Source of the DNA: Pseudomonas sp.
GTDB taxonomy: Bacteria > Pseudomonadota > Gammaproteobacteria > Pseudomonadales > Pseudomonadaceae
Assembly (NCBI RefSeq): GCF_030698175.1
Contig: NZ_JAUYNT010000014.1
Location: 85,917-149,916 of the forward strand
DNA: 64,000 nt
Direction: 5' to 3'
In this document: positions 63,562-64,000 of the stretch, one piece after another
Layout: each line of letters opens with the position of its first letter
How positions within the stretch are numbered: the first letter of the stretch is position 1
Translations under genes and position numbers: made by a program
The notes under the pieces: generated by a model
The model's input: the letters and a program-made list of their open reading frames with translations, nothing else
Told to the model about the DNA's origin: nothing
The model's database searches: none

Positions 63562-63628
63562 ATGGCTATGTACCCGTTATGTGTTGAAGCGTGCGGGTCG
63601 GTTAGGCGATACCTGGTGCGCGGTAATT

Positions 63629-63889
63629 CGTAGGGTGGGTTAGGCCGCGCCCGCTCTCGAAAACGCTCCCGGCGTTTTTCCTACCTCCCCCATCCATGGG
63701 GTCGCCGGCGGGCTTGCGGCATTCACCCCATCCATGGGGATTGCGCGAACCACGGCCTGCCAACAACGCAAAACCCGACCGCGCCGTAACCCACCATGGC
63801 GCTCGACCGGCAAACCGCATGGTGGGTTACGCGGTGCCCGGCTTGCGCGGTGATGCAAGCAACCACCGTCCGCGCCGCTAACCCACCCT
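63629..63889. repeat. Nested GTAGGGTGGGTTA repeats at the window end
   Basis: The last 486 bases (63515-64000) have no credible gene. An outer element begins CGTAGGGTGGGTTA (63629) and ends TAACCCACCATGG (about 63799); a second, 63818-63889, runs CATGGTGGGTTA to TAACCCACCC and is the reverse complement of the repeat at 53.5 kb with few changes. Inside the first, CCCCATCCATGGGG-like blocks occur twice (about 63688-63701 and 63727-63741). The family is intergenic and probably mobile. Confidence 0.75.
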
Positions 63890-64000
63890 TGTATGTTGAG
63901 GTCATCGTTAAACAGTAGGCTCAAACACGCTGTTGACGATAATCAGTAAGGTTCCGGGGAGGCCGTCCCACCCTAGAGACGCATTGCGATCTCGTTTGTA

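Overview
The window is high-GC DNA that looks like a Pseudomonas chromosome. The housekeeping genes (fumC, a DUF2059 gene, bolA, trhO, a DsbA-like gene and an MsbA-like ABC gene in a row; actP/yjcH; mnmC; pap) and the REP-type repeats built on GTGGGAGCGGATTTATCCGCGA both point there. Species cannot be fixed from the sequence alone.

Region 1 (1-30.1 kb) is a non-ribosomal peptide siderophore locus, cut at its left edge. Four NRPS genes and one free-standing TauD-like hydroxylase run on the plus strand: [A]-T-T-C-A(Gly)-T-C-hydroxylase / I-A(Asp)-T / C-A(unassigned, acidic pocket)-T-C / hydroxylase / I-A(His)-T-C-T. I marks a degenerate condensation-like 'interface' domain that has lost HHxxxDG. 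Substrates were read by eye from the ten specificity-pocket positions. The order implies a peptide ...-Gly-(beta-hydroxy-Asp)-X-(beta-hydroxy-His)-..., with both hydroxylated residues acting as iron ligands. Such residues are known from the corrugatin / ornicorrugatin / histicorrugatin lipopeptide siderophores. A minus-strand block supplies a fifth NRPS (C-A(Gly)-T), a PvdE/SyrD-type ABC exporter, a TonB-dependent receptor and an inner-membrane DUF3649-PepSY-DUF3325 set likely to handle ferri-siderophore reduction or iron release. Good Fur boxes precede the fifth NRPS and the receptor. No thioesterase, starter ligase, MbtH protein or sigma factor is visible; they may lie left of the window or elsewhere. 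A tRNA-Arg(CCT) sits at 30.5 kb with its 3' end facing the locus, which would fit an island inserted at a tRNA gene.

Region 2 (30.8-43.2 kb) holds a gamma-glutamylputrescine-oxidase-like enzyme, a CheB-CheR-PAS hybrid followed closely by a PAS-GGDEF-EAL protein, and a minus-strand run of DUF2059, bolA, trhO, a DsbA-like thioredoxin and an MsbA-like ABC exporter. Region 3 (43.4-56.3 kb) holds fumC, a small conserved protein, a thiolase, a polyphosphate:AMP phosphotransferase, mnmC, a 7TMR-DISM hybrid histidine kinase, a YheU-like protein, a hypothetical protein, an MFS transporter and a short-chain dehydrogenase. A 147-bp near-perfect palindrome lies just upstream of mnmC. Region 4 (56.4-64 kb) holds a membrane GGDEF-EAL protein, the acetate permease operon yjcH-actP with a striking palindrome upstream, a glycine-betaine-type binding protein and a membrane GH17 glucan enzyme. 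It ends in a gene-free stretch of nested repeats.

The most interesting feature is the pair of parallel C-hydroxylase-interface-A-T cassettes, one for Asp and one for His. In the first the hydroxylase is fused to the end of the upstream synthetase; in the second it is a separate gene at the same position. The terminal module is incomplete (C-T, no A, no thioesterase).
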